Assembly (NCBI GenBank): GCA_040830705.1 | Contig: JBFOME010000011.1 | Span: 62,001-126,000, forward strand | Direction of reading: 5' to 3' | Length of the DNA: 64,000 bases | From: Ruegeria_C sp040830705 | GTDB taxonomy: Bacteria > Pseudomonadota > Alphaproteobacteria > Rhodobacterales > Rhodobacteraceae | Shown here: in pieces, positions 16,948 to 26,102 of the stretch | Layout of the letters: each line of letters opens with the position of its first letter | Position numbering within the stretch: the first letter of the stretch is position 1 | The notes under the pieces: generated by a model | Databases searched by the model: none | Seen by the model: only the letters and a program-made list of their open reading frames with translations | Told to the model about the DNA's origin: nothing | Made by a program: the position numbers and the translations under genes

Positions 16948-17717
16948 GTGCGCCGATCCTCTCCGTCCGCAACGTGGAAAGTTACTATGGCCCGATCATG
17001 GCCATCCGTGGCGTATCGATTGACGTCACCCAAGGCCGGATCGTCACCATTCTGGGGGCAAATGGCGCGGGCAAGACCACGCTGATGAAAACCATCTCGG
17101 GCGTGATGGACCCCGAAAAGGGCGCGATCACCTTTGAAGACAACGAAATACAAGGCCAAGAGCCACACAAGATCGTAGAGCGCGGCATTGTGCATGTCCC
17201 CGAAGGACGCGAGGTTTTTCCACTGCTCACGGTCGAGGAAAACCTGACCCTCGGCGCCTTTACACGCCGTGACAAAGCTCAGATCGCGCGGGATCGCGAC
17301 TTGGTCTTTTCCTATTTCCCCATTCTGGCCGAGCGTTGCCTGGCCGAGGCGGGCACTTTGTCGGGCGGGCAGCAGCAGATGCTGGCCATAGGCAGGGGCC
17401 TGATGGGTGGACCGCGCCTAATGTTGTTGGACGAGCCCTCGCTGGGGCTGTCACCCCGGCTGGTGCAGGAGATCTTCGAGATCCTCGCGCGGCTGAACCG
17501 CGAGCAGGACATGACCATCGTTCTGGTCGAACAGAACGCCGCCGCAGCACTCGATCTGGCTCATGACGGCTATGTCATGGAAGTCGGCCGCATCGTCATG
17601 AGCGGCACGGCACAGGAACTCAGTGCCTCGGACGACATTCGGAACTTCTATCTCGGCGTGCAGGAGGAAGGCGCACGCGAGAACCGCCGCTGGAAACGGC
17701 GCAAAACGTGGAGGTGA
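16944..17717 (+). CDS. LivF-type ABC transporter ATPase
   Basis: The 257-residue ATPase has Walker A GANGAGKTT, signature LSGGQQQMLAIGRGLM, Walker B LMLLDEPSLGL, and the LivF phrase VHVPEGREVFPLLTVEENL. The C-terminus is short and basic (RENRRWKRRKTWR). It pairs with the LivG-type subunit to drive import. The ligase gene starts 7 bp downstream. Confidence 0.92.
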   Translation: MSAPILSVRNVESYYGPIMAIRGVSIDVTQGRIVTILGANGAGKTTLMKTISGVMDPEKGAITFEDNEIQGQEPHKIVERGIVHVPEGREVFPLLTVEENLTLGAFTRRDKAQIARDRDLVFSYFPILAERCLAEAGTLSGGQQQMLAIGRGLMGGPRLMLLDEPSLGLSPRLVQEIFEILARLNREQDMTIVLVEQNAAAALDLAHDGYVMEVGRIVMSGTAQELSASDDIRNFYLGVQEEGARENRRWKRRKTWR

Positions 17718-17724
17718 GCGGCCG

Positions 17725-19611
17725 ATGGATCGCAGCGCCCTGCCCTCCCAGACCCAGACAAGCGGCATAGCCCTCAACGCTGATCCGGGTCATCGTCCGG
17801 TGCTGGTCGACGGCTGCGCGACCATAGTGAGCCTGTTTGCCAGCCGCTGTGCGGAATTGGGTGACCTGGTGGCGCATCGCGAAAAGGATATGGGGATCTG
17901 GAAACCCTATAGCTGGGCCGATTACTGGAACCACGCCAAATGGATTGGACTTGCCCTGCGCAAACTGGGGCTGCAACGCGGTGAGGTCGTCTCTATCCTC
18001 AGCGAGGATCGCAAGGAATGGGCCTGGCTGGATTTGGGCATTCAATGCGTGGGTGGCATCGCATCCGGCGTCTATACCACTGATTCCGCTTCACAATTGT
18101 CCTACCTGCTGCGTGACAGTGACAGCCGCTTTCTGATCGTCGAGAACGAGGAACAACTGGACAAGTTCCTGCATATCGAGGGCGAGGTCCCCGCCCTGCT
18201 GCATGTCATCATCCTCGAAGAGGAAGGACTGCACGATCTGGATCACCCGAAATGCCTGATGATCGACGCGCTTTATGAGATCGGGCAGCGGGCCGAAGCC
18301 GATCAACCGGGCCAGTTCGAGGCTGAGGTCGCGCTGGCCGACCCCGGCGATACCGCCTTGCTCATCTATACATCGGGTACCACCGGTCCACCGAAGGGGG
18401 CTATGCTGAGCCATGAGAATGTCATGGCGGCGATCACCTCCTGGCTGCACGCGCTGCCGGTTTTCGACACCGACGAACAGCTCTGCTTTCTCCCGCTTTG
18501 TCACATCCTGGAACGCGGCGTGTCGATCTACCTGCCATTGGCATCGAAATGTCGGGTGAACTTCGCCGAAAGCCCGGAGACCGTCTTTGCCAATCTGCAA
18601 GAGGTATCGCCATCGACCTTTGTCGCCGTTCCCCGTGTCTGGGAGAAGATCCACAGCCAAGTCACGATCCTGGTCAACGAGGCGACACCGCTGGGCCGTG
18701 CCGCCTTTGGTGCGGCGTTGAATGCTGGCGTCAAACGCGCCGAATACCTGCTTGAAAACAAACCGGTTCCTGCCGCGCTGGCTCTGCGATACCGGTTCTG
18801 GGATTTCCTGGTTTTGCGCAACCTGCGACGTATGCTGGGCCTTGACCGGCTGCGGCGCGGCGGCTCGGGTGCGGCGCCGATCTCTCCGGCGCTGCTGCGC
18901 TGGTACTGGGCGATTGGCGTGCCGCTGATCGAGGGGTTCGGCATGACCGAAACCTCGGGCATCGCCACGATCAACACACTTGAGGCCAATCGTATCGGCA
19001 CGATTGGCCGCGTCGTGCCCGGCACCGAGATCAGGATCAGCGAGGCCGGCGAGATCGAGGCACGCGGGCTCAACATGTTCCAGGGCTATTGGCGCAACAA
19101 TGAAAAGACCGCCGAAACCTTCACCGATGATGGCTGGCTGCGAACGGGCGATATGGGGCGGATCGATGCGGACGGGTTCATCACCATAACAGGTCGGATC
19201 AAGGACATACTGATCACGGCGGGGGGCAAGAACATCGCCCCGGCCGAAATCGAAAGCCGCCTGAAATTCTCGCAATACATCTCGGATGCGGTGGTGATTG
19301 GCGATGCGCGAAAATATCTGACCGCGCTGATCATGATCGATCAGGAGAATGTCGAGAAATACGCGCAGGACCGGAAAGTGCCGTTCTCGGACTTTTCGTC
19401 GCTGTGTGCGGCCACCGAAATCCGCGCGCTGATCGAGCGCGAAGTGAAGGCGGCCAATGCTGAATTTGCCCGCGTCGAGCAGATCAAGGATTTCCGTATC
19501 ATCGACGTTCTGCTGACCGCCGAGGATGAGGAGTTGACCGCCACCATGAAGCTGAAACGCGGCCAGGTCGAAAAGAACCATGGCGCGCTGATCGAAGAGA
19601 TGTACCAATAG
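17725..19611 (+). CDS. AMP-forming acyl-CoA ligase (long-chain fatty-acid-CoA ligase type)
   Basis: The protein is about 628 residues, starting at MDRSALPSQTQTSG behind GAGGTGAG. Adenylation motifs are clear: P-loop LLIYTSGTTGPPKGAML, the acyl pocket region EGFGMTETSG, GWLRTGDMGRID, and the C-terminal ITAGGKNIAPAEIE. It activates a carboxylic acid with ATP and CoA. Its position inside a HAAT-type transporter operon suggests that the imported substrate is a carboxylic acid that is converted to its CoA ester on entry. The actual acid is not known. Confidence 0.88.
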   Translation: MDRSALPSQTQTSGIALNADPGHRPVLVDGCATIVSLFASRCAELGDLVAHREKDMGIWKPYSWADYWNHAKWIGLALRKLGLQRGEVVSILSEDRKEWAWLDLGIQCVGGIASGVYTTDSASQLSYLLRDSDSRFLIVENEEQLDKFLHIEGEVPALLHVIILEEEGLHDLDHPKCLMIDALYEIGQRAEADQPGQFEAEVALADPGDTALLIYTSGTTGPPKGAMLSHENVMAAITSWLHALPVFDTDEQLCFLPLCHILERGVSIYLPLASKCRVNFAESPETVFANLQEVSPSTFVAVPRVWEKIHSQVTILVNEATPLGRAAFGAALNAGVKRAEYLLENKPVPAALALRYRFWDFLVLRNLRRMLGLDRLRRGGSGAAPISPALLRWYWAIGVPLIEGFGMTETSGIATINTLEANRIGTIGRVVPGTEIRISEAGEIEARGLNMFQGYWRNNEKTAETFTDDGWLRTGDMGRIDADGFITITGRIKDILITAGGKNIAPAEIESRLKFSQYISDAVVIGDARKYLTALIMIDQENVEKYAQDRKVPFSDFSSLCAATEIRALIEREVKAANAEFARVEQIKDFRIIDVLLTAEDEELTATMKLKRGQVEKNHGALIEEMYQ

Positions 19612-19633
19612 GACCACCAGCAGGGAGGAAGAC

Positions 19634-20788
19634 ATGAAACGGATTATCGGAGGCATCGCCGCCACTGCGTTTGCGTTGGCCGGTCCGGCATGGGCAGAGA
19701 CGCAGGGGGTATCGGATACCGAGATCGTGATCGGGGCGGTGACCGACCTCAGCGGCATTTTCGCCGCAGCGGGTGTGCCCGCGACCAAGGGCGCAAATCT
19801 CTATTTCGACAAGATCAACGCCGAAGGCGGTGTGCATGGGCGCAAGATCCGCTACGTGGTCGAGGATAACGGCTATCAGATGCCGCGCGCCATGCAGGGC
19901 TATAACAAGCTGCTCAATCGCGACAAGGTGTTCGCGATGCTTCTGTCGCTGGGCACGCCGATGAACGTGGCGGGTTTCAAGCTGCTCGACCCCAAAGGGA
20001 TTCCGAATGTTGCGCCGCTATCGGCCGCGCGCCAGATGCTGCAGGAACCGATGGACAACAAGTTCACCACAACGTCCTCCTATTATGATCAGGCGCGCGT
20101 CGGCGTGAACTATCTGAGTGATCAATATGGGGGGCAAAAGGTCTGCACCATGTATCTGCCCACCGATTTTGGTGCCGAGATTCTTGAGGGAACCAAGGCG
20201 GGCGCCGAAGAATCCGGCGTCGAATTTGTGGCCGAGACCACGCATAAACCGGACGAAACCGACTTCGTTGGATCGCTGAGCAAGCTCAAGGAAGAAGGCT
20301 GCGACATCGTTTCGATCGCGCTGGGCGTGCGGCAGGCCATCACGGTTGTGGGCACGGCCAAGAAGATGGGGCTAGAGGACATGAATTTCCTCGGGACCAT
20401 GGCCAGTTTCCTGACCGTTGTGGCCGCAGTGCCGGGTGGCGTCACCGACGGATTGCATGCGGCGGCCAGTTGGCAAGACCTTTGGGCGCGTGCGGACGAG
20501 CCTGCACCCAAGGCCTTTATCGAGGAATACAAGGCCGCCTATGGTGAGGACCCGGTTGGCGCGTCGATGTTGGGCTATTCCTCGGCCGAGATGATGGTCA
20601 AGGCGCTGGAGGCGGCTGGCCCAGGCCTGACGCAGGAAGGCTTCATCGCCGCGATGGAAACGCTGGACTACCCCGAGCCGCTGATCGGAAACCATATCCA
20701 GTACGGAGAAGGCGACCATCAGGGCGCAAGCACGATTTTCGTCAACGTCGTTGAAGACGGCAAGTGGAAGAAGGTCCACGAAGAGTAA
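19634..20788 (+). CDS. Liv-type ABC transporter substrate-binding protein
   Basis: The 384-residue protein has a Sec signal peptide (MKRIIGGIAATAFALAGPAWA, cleavage after AWA). The periplasmic type I binding fold shows VIGAVTDLSGIFAAAG and VNYLSDQYGGQKVCTMYLP. It delivers ligand to the permease pair encoded upstream. It is the last gene of the operon, 22 bp after the ligase gene. An 11-bp hairpin lies just after the stop, between this gene and the convergent aminotransferase gene. Confidence 0.9.
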   Translation: MKRIIGGIAATAFALAGPAWAETQGVSDTEIVIGAVTDLSGIFAAAGVPATKGANLYFDKINAEGGVHGRKIRYVVEDNGYQMPRAMQGYNKLLNRDKVFAMLLSLGTPMNVAGFKLLDPKGIPNVAPLSAARQMLQEPMDNKFTTTSSYYDQARVGVNYLSDQYGGQKVCTMYLPTDFGAEILEGTKAGAEESGVEFVAETTHKPDETDFVGSLSKLKEEGCDIVSIALGVRQAITVVGTAKKMGLEDMNFLGTMASFLTVVAAVPGGVTDGLHAAASWQDLWARADEPAPKAFIEEYKAAYGEDPVGASMLGYSSAEMMVKALEAAGPGLTQEGFIAAMETLDYPEPLIGNHIQYGEGDHQGASTIFVNVVEDGKWKKVHEE

Positions 20789-20804
20789 CCGTCTCTTTGA
20801 CAAG

Positions 20805-20842
20805 ACAGGCAAGGCTATTGAGATGGCCTTGGCCTTGCCTGT
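20805..20842. terminator. Hairpin between convergent genes
   Basis: ACAGGCAAGGC (20805-20815) pairs perfectly with GCCTTGCCTGT (20832-20842) across a 16-nt loop. It lies between two convergent genes and touches the stop of the aminotransferase gene. There is no strong T tract on either strand, so termination is probable but not certain. Confidence 0.5.
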
Positions 20843-22218
20843 TAGCCAGGCTCGGTGGTCAGTTCTTTGGCTGCATCCAGGATCGCCTGAACAACAATAC
20901 CCAACGCCCTGTCTAAGTCTTCGGAGTTGATAACCAGCGGTGGCGAAAGCGTTAGGACGTTTCCGGCGCTTATTTTGAATGACAGGCCCTGATCGAGGCA
21001 GGCGTAAAAGAGACGCTCGGCCAGTTCGGGCGCCGCATCGCGGCTGTCGCGGTCCGACACGATCTCGACCCCGAACATCAGCCCCCTGCCCCTGATATCC
21101 CCAACGATGGGACAATCGCGCAGTGTCTCACGCAGTCGGTCCAGCGCATATTCGCCTAGGTTTTCGGCGCGCTCGACCAGACCTTCCTCCTCGATAATCT
21201 GCAAGGTGGTCAGCGCAGCGCGTGCGGTGACCGGGTTCTTTTCGTGGGTGTAGTGCCCGATCGCAAATTCACCCGCCACGTTCAGATATTCACGCGCCAG
21301 CACCGCTGCTATTGGCAAAACGCCCCCGCCCAGACCCTTGCCAAGGGTCACGATATCGGGGGCGATACCGTCATGCTCGAAAGCAAAGAAACGTCCCGTC
21401 TTTCCAAGCCCGGTGGGGATCTCATCCATGATCAGCAACGCCCCGTGGCGGTGACAGGCCGCCTGAACGGCCTGCCAGTACCCCGGCGGTGGCACCACCG
21501 GCACCGCCCGCATCGGTTCAGCTATTACGGCGGCCACATCGCCCTCACGCTCAAGTGCGAATTCAACCATGCGGGCGCAGGCCAAGGCGCAGCTTTCGGG
21601 TCCCGGGTGGCCATAGGTACAGCGGTAGCAATTGAAGGGTGCGACATGTTCGGCCCCCGGCAAAAGCGGTCCCGCCACATGACTGCGAAATGTCGCCTCG
21701 CCACCGACGCTAGAAGCCCCGAAGCCCGCGCCGTGGAAAGCATCCCAGAAACTGATCGTCTTGAACCGGCCCGTAGCCGCACGCGCCAGCCGCAGCGCGA
21801 CCTCGTTGGCATCCGATCCGCCAGTGGTGAACAAAACCCGCGACAGCGCATCCGGGGCGATCTGACCCAGCTTCTCGGCCAGTTCGACCGAGACCTCGTT
21901 GGTAAACCGGCGCGGCGCGAAGGATAGCGTATCCAGTTGATCCTTGATCGCCGCGATCAGGCGCGGATGGCCATAGCCGATGTGGTGAACCGAATTGCCA
22001 TGAAAATCCATGTAGCGACGGCCGGCCATGTCCTTGATCCAGATGCCTTCGGCCTTCGCGATGGTGGAGAGACAGGGCGTGGACAGCGATTGATGAAGAA
22101 AGGCATCGGCGTCGCGTTTCAACAGCGCTTCGCTTGCCGTATCCGTCGCGCGTGCCCGCCAATCCTGCCCTGCCGACGAGAGGTTGGATTCTCCTTCGGT
22201 ATGGAGCTGGGCACTCAT
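20842..22218 (-). CDS. Class-III PLP enzyme, PbfA-like (aminotransferase family)
   Basis: The 458-residue protein is a fold-type I class-III aminotransferase homologue. It shows the PLP-binding TTGGSDANEVALRLARAATG, LIMDEIPTGLGKTG (the Asp that pairs with the pyridine N), and TLGKGLGGGVLPIA carrying the catalytic Lys. The N-terminal FLHQSLSTPCLS, MDFHGNSVHHIGYGHP and SFAPRRFTNEV resemble PbfA, which eliminates ammonia from 1-hydroxy-2-aminoethylphosphonate. The PbfA assignment is from memory of the family and no phosphonate genes are near. An ordinary aminotransferase is possible. It is divergent from the Dpp-like operon across about 720 bp. Confidence 0.7.
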   Translation of the reverse strand: MSAQLHTEGESNLSSAGQDWRARATDTASEALLKRDADAFLHQSLSTPCLSTIAKAEGIWIKDMAGRRYMDFHGNSVHHIGYGHPRLIAAIKDQLDTLSFAPRRFTNEVSVELAEKLGQIAPDALSRVLFTTGGSDANEVALRLARAATGRFKTISFWDAFHGAGFGASSVGGEATFRSHVAGPLLPGAEHVAPFNCYRCTYGHPGPESCALACARMVEFALEREGDVAAVIAEPMRAVPVVPPPGYWQAVQAACHRHGALLIMDEIPTGLGKTGRFFAFEHDGIAPDIVTLGKGLGGGVLPIAAVLAREYLNVAGEFAIGHYTHEKNPVTARAALTTLQIIEEEGLVERAENLGEYALDRLRETLRDCPIVGDIRGRGLMFGVEIVSDRDSRDAAPELAERLFYACLDQGLSFKISAGNVLTLSPPLVINSEDLDRALGIVVQAILDAAKELTTEPG

Positions 22219-22938
22219 GATCCGTTCTCCGTTGTAAGGCGTGCTCGGCGGGTAGAAAGGGCAGGCTAACCGCCGTCGAAACTGGCTGTTGTCTCAGGAT
22301 GGCTGGCACCAGTGAACATGTAAAATCTATATATGCTATCAGTTGATAACACCTGCCGATATCCAGCTATTGCAGGTGATGCGTTCACGGCGAATCGGCA
22401 GGCGGACATCTTGGATCATTGACCGGGAAAAAGCCTCAAATCTGAGATTTGTCGGTCATTTTCCAACATAAACCCACAAAATTCCTCATATTGCTTGCTC
22501 CGACTCGGGCGAGCGAATTTTCTCAAATAGCCGCTATCCGTGAAGGAACCACTGCGCACAACAATGGCTGTACCCGTCGCAGAACCGCATAAACCAAGGG
22601 AAAATTCCCCATCTCCATGCGACGTTGCGCCAACGGTATCGCAGCGGCTAAGCTTTTTTGCACTATGGGTGCCGACACAAAACTGTCGCACAGCCGTGAA
22701 AAAAGATGCGCGGTCGAACGCATCGCGGCGGCCATGGAACCGGGCAAAGCAACTTGGGGGGTGTTTTGTTCAGCCACAATAAGAAGCGAACGGGCCACCA
22801 ATGGATTGTTCCGCCGCATGGGTTCAACGCTGACCATGCGCTGACCACTCTGTCCGGACCACGTGTATCGCAGGGCGTATCCGGCGGTACGGCAAAAACC
22901 AAAAACAAGTCAAACGACGTCCAACAACAGGAGATAAC
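22219..22938. other. 720-bp intergenic region, no gene recognised
   Basis: This lies between the divergent PbfA-like and Dpp-like genes. It is more AT-rich than its surroundings near 22310-22340. The open frames on both strands are short, overlapping, and resemble no family. The last 20 bases hold a ribosome site (CAACAGGAGATAAC) for the binding-protein gene. It must carry promoters for both sides. I see no tRNA, riboswitch or repeat. Confidence 0.5.
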
Positions 22939-24975
22939 ATGAAGAAGGTCCTACTTTCAGGCGCGGCGATCCTGCTGCCTGCCGCCGCCTACGCAAACTG
23001 CGCGGGGATAACCGTGGCCGACATGCAAGGCGTCGCGCCCGGCGCGTTCCCGCAGCAATATGAACTGGCGGAATTCGAGGCAGCGGCGGGCTGCACCATG
23101 GAATTCTCGACCAACCCCGAGATCGAGGCGCTGAACGGACGCATTCAGGGCAATGGCGATTTGCCGCCGCTGGCCGACCGGCTTCCGAAAGAGCCATTGG
23201 TGATCGTGCCATATGAAAGTGTCGGCAAGTATGGCGGCGAGCTGGATGCGCTGTCCAACGCGACCGAGGCGGGAACCTCGGACTTCCTGTCCACGCGCCA
23301 CGTGAACCTGGTGCGTTATGCCGATGATCTGCAGACCATCGTTCCCAATATCGCAAAAAGCTGGGAATGGAACGATGACTATACCCAACTGACCTTCCAT
23401 CTGCGCGAAGGCCACAAGTGGTCCGATGGCGCGCCCTTTACATCGGCGGATGTCAAATTCTGGTATGACAACCTCGCGCTTGATCCCAATGTGATCGAAA
23501 AGCCGAAGGATTATGTGCTGGTCGGTGGTGAGCGGATGACCGTGGACACGCCAGACGAAACCACCGTGGTGTTCAACCTGCCCTCACCCAAGCCGGGCCT
23601 GGTGAACCACTTCGCGATCTCGTTTGCTCAGGGTTTCCAGCCCATGCACTTCCTGGGCCAGTTCCACCCGGATATCGACGAGAACGCCGATGCAAATGCG
23701 CAGGCGCTGGGGTTCGAAAACGGCTATGACGCGATCAAGGCCTATTACGGTAATTCAGACTGGACGGATACGCCCAGCCCGATGCTGTCGAACCCGGACA
23801 AAGTGGCGAACCTGCCCAAAGCGACGCATCCCACGCTGGAGAGCCATGTCTATGTCACGGATACGACCGAGGGCCGCTATCTGGTCGCCAACCCCTATTT
23901 CCACATGGTGGACACGACCGGTCAGCAACTGCCCTATATCTCGGCGCAGGATGAGCTGTTTGCCAATGACAACGAGGTTCGCATCCTCAAGCTGGTCAAT
24001 GGCGAGGCCGACTACAAGTCGCAATCCCTGACACTGGCCGCCGCCCCGCTGCTGCTGGAGAACGCGGAAAAGAACAACTACTCCGTTCAGTTGAAACCGA
24101 CCATCGCCATGCCGGCGTTTTCGTTCAACATGACCTCCGAAGATCCCGCGAAACGTGAGGTTTTCGGCGATCTGAGGTTCCGTCAGGCGATGTCGGTGGC
24201 GATCAACCGCGACGAGTTGAACGAGGTGTCCTTCTTTGGTCAGGGTGAGCCGAAGCAATATATCGGCTTCTCGCCCACGCCGGATTTTGTCGATCCGGAA
24301 CTGACCAAACACATGATCCAGTTTGATCCCGACATGGCCAATGCCCTGCTGGACGAGATCGGCATGGTCGATACCGATGGCGACGGGTTCCGCGAATTGC
24401 CCAATGGCGACAAGCTGGTGCTGAACATGCAGTTCGCCACGCAAGGCATCGGCGGCGAAGTGGTGCAGCTTGTCGGCCAGAACTGGGCCGATGTGGGCAT
24501 CCAGACCACGGTGAAAGAGGTTACGCCGGATGAGTATCGCTCGGCACAATCCTCCAACCAGCTGGATGTCGGCATGTGGGAAAAGGGCCAGCCGGTTGCG
24601 ATCGTGCTGGGCAATAACGAGCTCTTCGTGCCGCCCTTCGAGAACTATTTCGGTCACCGCACGGCAATGCTCTGGGCCGAATGGGTCGACAGCAACGGCG
24701 CCTCGGGTGTTGAGCCGCCGCAATGGGTCAAGGATATGGCCGCAGATGTGGACGCATTCCAGGGCGCGGTGCCGGGCTCGCCGGAACAGGCCGAGATCGG
24801 CGCGCGTCTCGCCAAGTCAATGGCTGAAAATTTGCCTTTTATCGGGACGGTTCAGGCTCAAAACCTCATTTATCATCGCAATGCGCTGAAAAACGTGCCT
24901 GAATTCAAGACACAGTCTTACGAATACTACCGGACCTACCCGTATCTCGCCCCGCAATGGTGGCTGGACGAGTAA
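22939..24975 (+). CDS. Peptide/opine-type ABC transporter substrate-binding protein
   Basis: The 678-residue protein has a signal peptide (MKKVLLSGAAILLPAAAYA) and then an SBP_bac_5 domain. Family marks include NIAKSWEWNDDYTQLTFHLR, HKWSDGAPFTSADVKFWYDN and LRFRQAMSVAINRDELNE. It is longer than classical DppA (about 535 residues) because of extra N-terminal sequence before the domain. It should capture a peptide-like or other organic ligand in the periplasm for the permeases encoded downstream. Confidence 0.88.
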   Translation: MKKVLLSGAAILLPAAAYANCAGITVADMQGVAPGAFPQQYELAEFEAAAGCTMEFSTNPEIEALNGRIQGNGDLPPLADRLPKEPLVIVPYESVGKYGGELDALSNATEAGTSDFLSTRHVNLVRYADDLQTIVPNIAKSWEWNDDYTQLTFHLREGHKWSDGAPFTSADVKFWYDNLALDPNVIEKPKDYVLVGGERMTVDTPDETTVVFNLPSPKPGLVNHFAISFAQGFQPMHFLGQFHPDIDENADANAQALGFENGYDAIKAYYGNSDWTDTPSPMLSNPDKVANLPKATHPTLESHVYVTDTTEGRYLVANPYFHMVDTTGQQLPYISAQDELFANDNEVRILKLVNGEADYKSQSLTLAAAPLLLENAEKNNYSVQLKPTIAMPAFSFNMTSEDPAKREVFGDLRFRQAMSVAINRDELNEVSFFGQGEPKQYIGFSPTPDFVDPELTKHMIQFDPDMANALLDEIGMVDTDGDGFRELPNGDKLVLNMQFATQGIGGEVVQLVGQNWADVGIQTTVKEVTPDEYRSAQSSNQLDVGMWEKGQPVAIVLGNNELFVPPFENYFGHRTAMLWAEWVDSNGASGVEPPQWVKDMAADVDAFQGAVPGSPEQAEIGARLAKSMAENLPFIGTVQAQNLIYHRNALKNVPEFKTQSYEYYRTYPYLAPQWWLDE

Positions 24976-25092
24976 GACGGTTAGCTATGAAGCAGCGGTG
25001 GGCGTAGTGCGCCCGCCGCAACACCCAAACCGAACAAGAGACGCCCACCCGCCTGTGATGCGGACAAACGGGCGCAAGGACAGGGAATAGGT

Positions 25093-26097
25093 ATGCTGGG
25101 CTTTATGCGGTTCGTGGCCACCCGTGCAGCGATGGCGCTGGTGACACTGGTGATCGTGTCGCTGGTCGTGTTCTCGCTGATGGAACTGGTGCCCGGCGAT
25201 TGTGCCGAGCGGTATCTGGCCTTCAAGAACACCCAAGGCTCGGGCATCTCGGTCGCCGATATCGAGGCCGAGCGTGTCCGGCTGGGTCTGGATCGCCCGT
25301 TTCTGGAACGCTGGACAAGCTGGCTGTTCAACGCCTTTCAAGGCGATTTCGGCGATAGCTGCATCCTGCGGCTCAACATCTCGCAGTTGCTGGGCGACAA
25401 GTTCTGGCTGAGCCTGTCGATCTGCCTTGCCTCGCTGGTGTTGGCCTATGCCATCGCCCTGCCCGTCGGCATTATCGCCGCCGCCTCGCATAACGCGGTC
25501 CTCAACAACGTGCTGCGCTTTGTCAGCTACCTGGGCCTCGCGATGCCCAACTTTCTGCTGGCGCTGATCATCATGCTGATTTCGACCGTCTATTTCGGGG
25601 ACACACTGACGGGGCTGTTTTCCGATCAATATCGCGACGCGCCGTGGAGCTGGGCGAAATTCGTCGACATGCTTGGCCATGCCTGGCTGCCCATCTTCAT
25701 TCTGGGCTGGTCGGCGACCGCCTTTGCGCTTCAGACAGTGCGGGCCCTGATGTCGGACGAGATCGGCAAGCTTTATGTCACCGCCGCCGCTGCGCGCGGG
25801 GTGCATGGGCGCAAGCTGCTCTGGCGATACCCAGCCCGACACGCGCTGGGGCCGATCATCAACTCGCTTGGCTTCGACCTGAACCGCATCTTCAACGAAT
25901 TGCCCATCGTTGCGCTGATCCTGACCCTGACCGAGGCCGGATCATTGCTGATCGAGGCGCTGGCACGCTCCAACGACCAGCAACTTGCCGGGGCCATAAT
26001 CTTCATGCTGACCGCCTCGATCGTGACGCTGAATTTCGCAACAGACGTGTTGCTGGCCGTGCTCGACCCGCGCGTCCGCAAGAGCATCATCCGGTGA
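25093..26097 (+). CDS. DppB-type ABC transporter permease
   Basis: The 334-residue inner-membrane protein has about six helices and the BPD_transp_1 EAA-like loop (ARGVHGRKLLWRYPARHALGP). The N-terminus (MLGFMRFVATRAAMALVTLVIVSLVVF) and the extracellular segment before helix 2 match the DppB/OppB layout. It lies 117 bp after the binding-protein gene, which leaves room for a processing or regulatory site. It pairs with the DppC-type permease. Confidence 0.88.
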   Translation: MLGFMRFVATRAAMALVTLVIVSLVVFSLMELVPGDCAERYLAFKNTQGSGISVADIEAERVRLGLDRPFLERWTSWLFNAFQGDFGDSCILRLNISQLLGDKFWLSLSICLASLVLAYAIALPVGIIAAASHNAVLNNVLRFVSYLGLAMPNFLLALIIMLISTVYFGDTLTGLFSDQYRDAPWSWAKFVDMLGHAWLPIFILGWSATAFALQTVRALMSDEIGKLYVTAAAARGVHGRKLLWRYPARHALGPIINSLGFDLNRIFNELPIVALILTLTEAGSLLIEALARSNDQQLAGAIIFMLTASIVTLNFATDVLLAVLDPRVRKSIIR

Positions 26098-26102
26098 GCG
26101 CC

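Noticed and set aside
18091..19788. Minus-strand frame of 565 codons
   Set aside because: It is antisense to the acyl-CoA ligase, whose adenylation motifs on the plus strand are unambiguous.
22416..22837. Overlapping minus-strand frames of 91 and 104 codons in the long intergenic region
   Set aside because: They overlap each other in different frames, have no ribosome site or recognisable motif, and show atypical composition.
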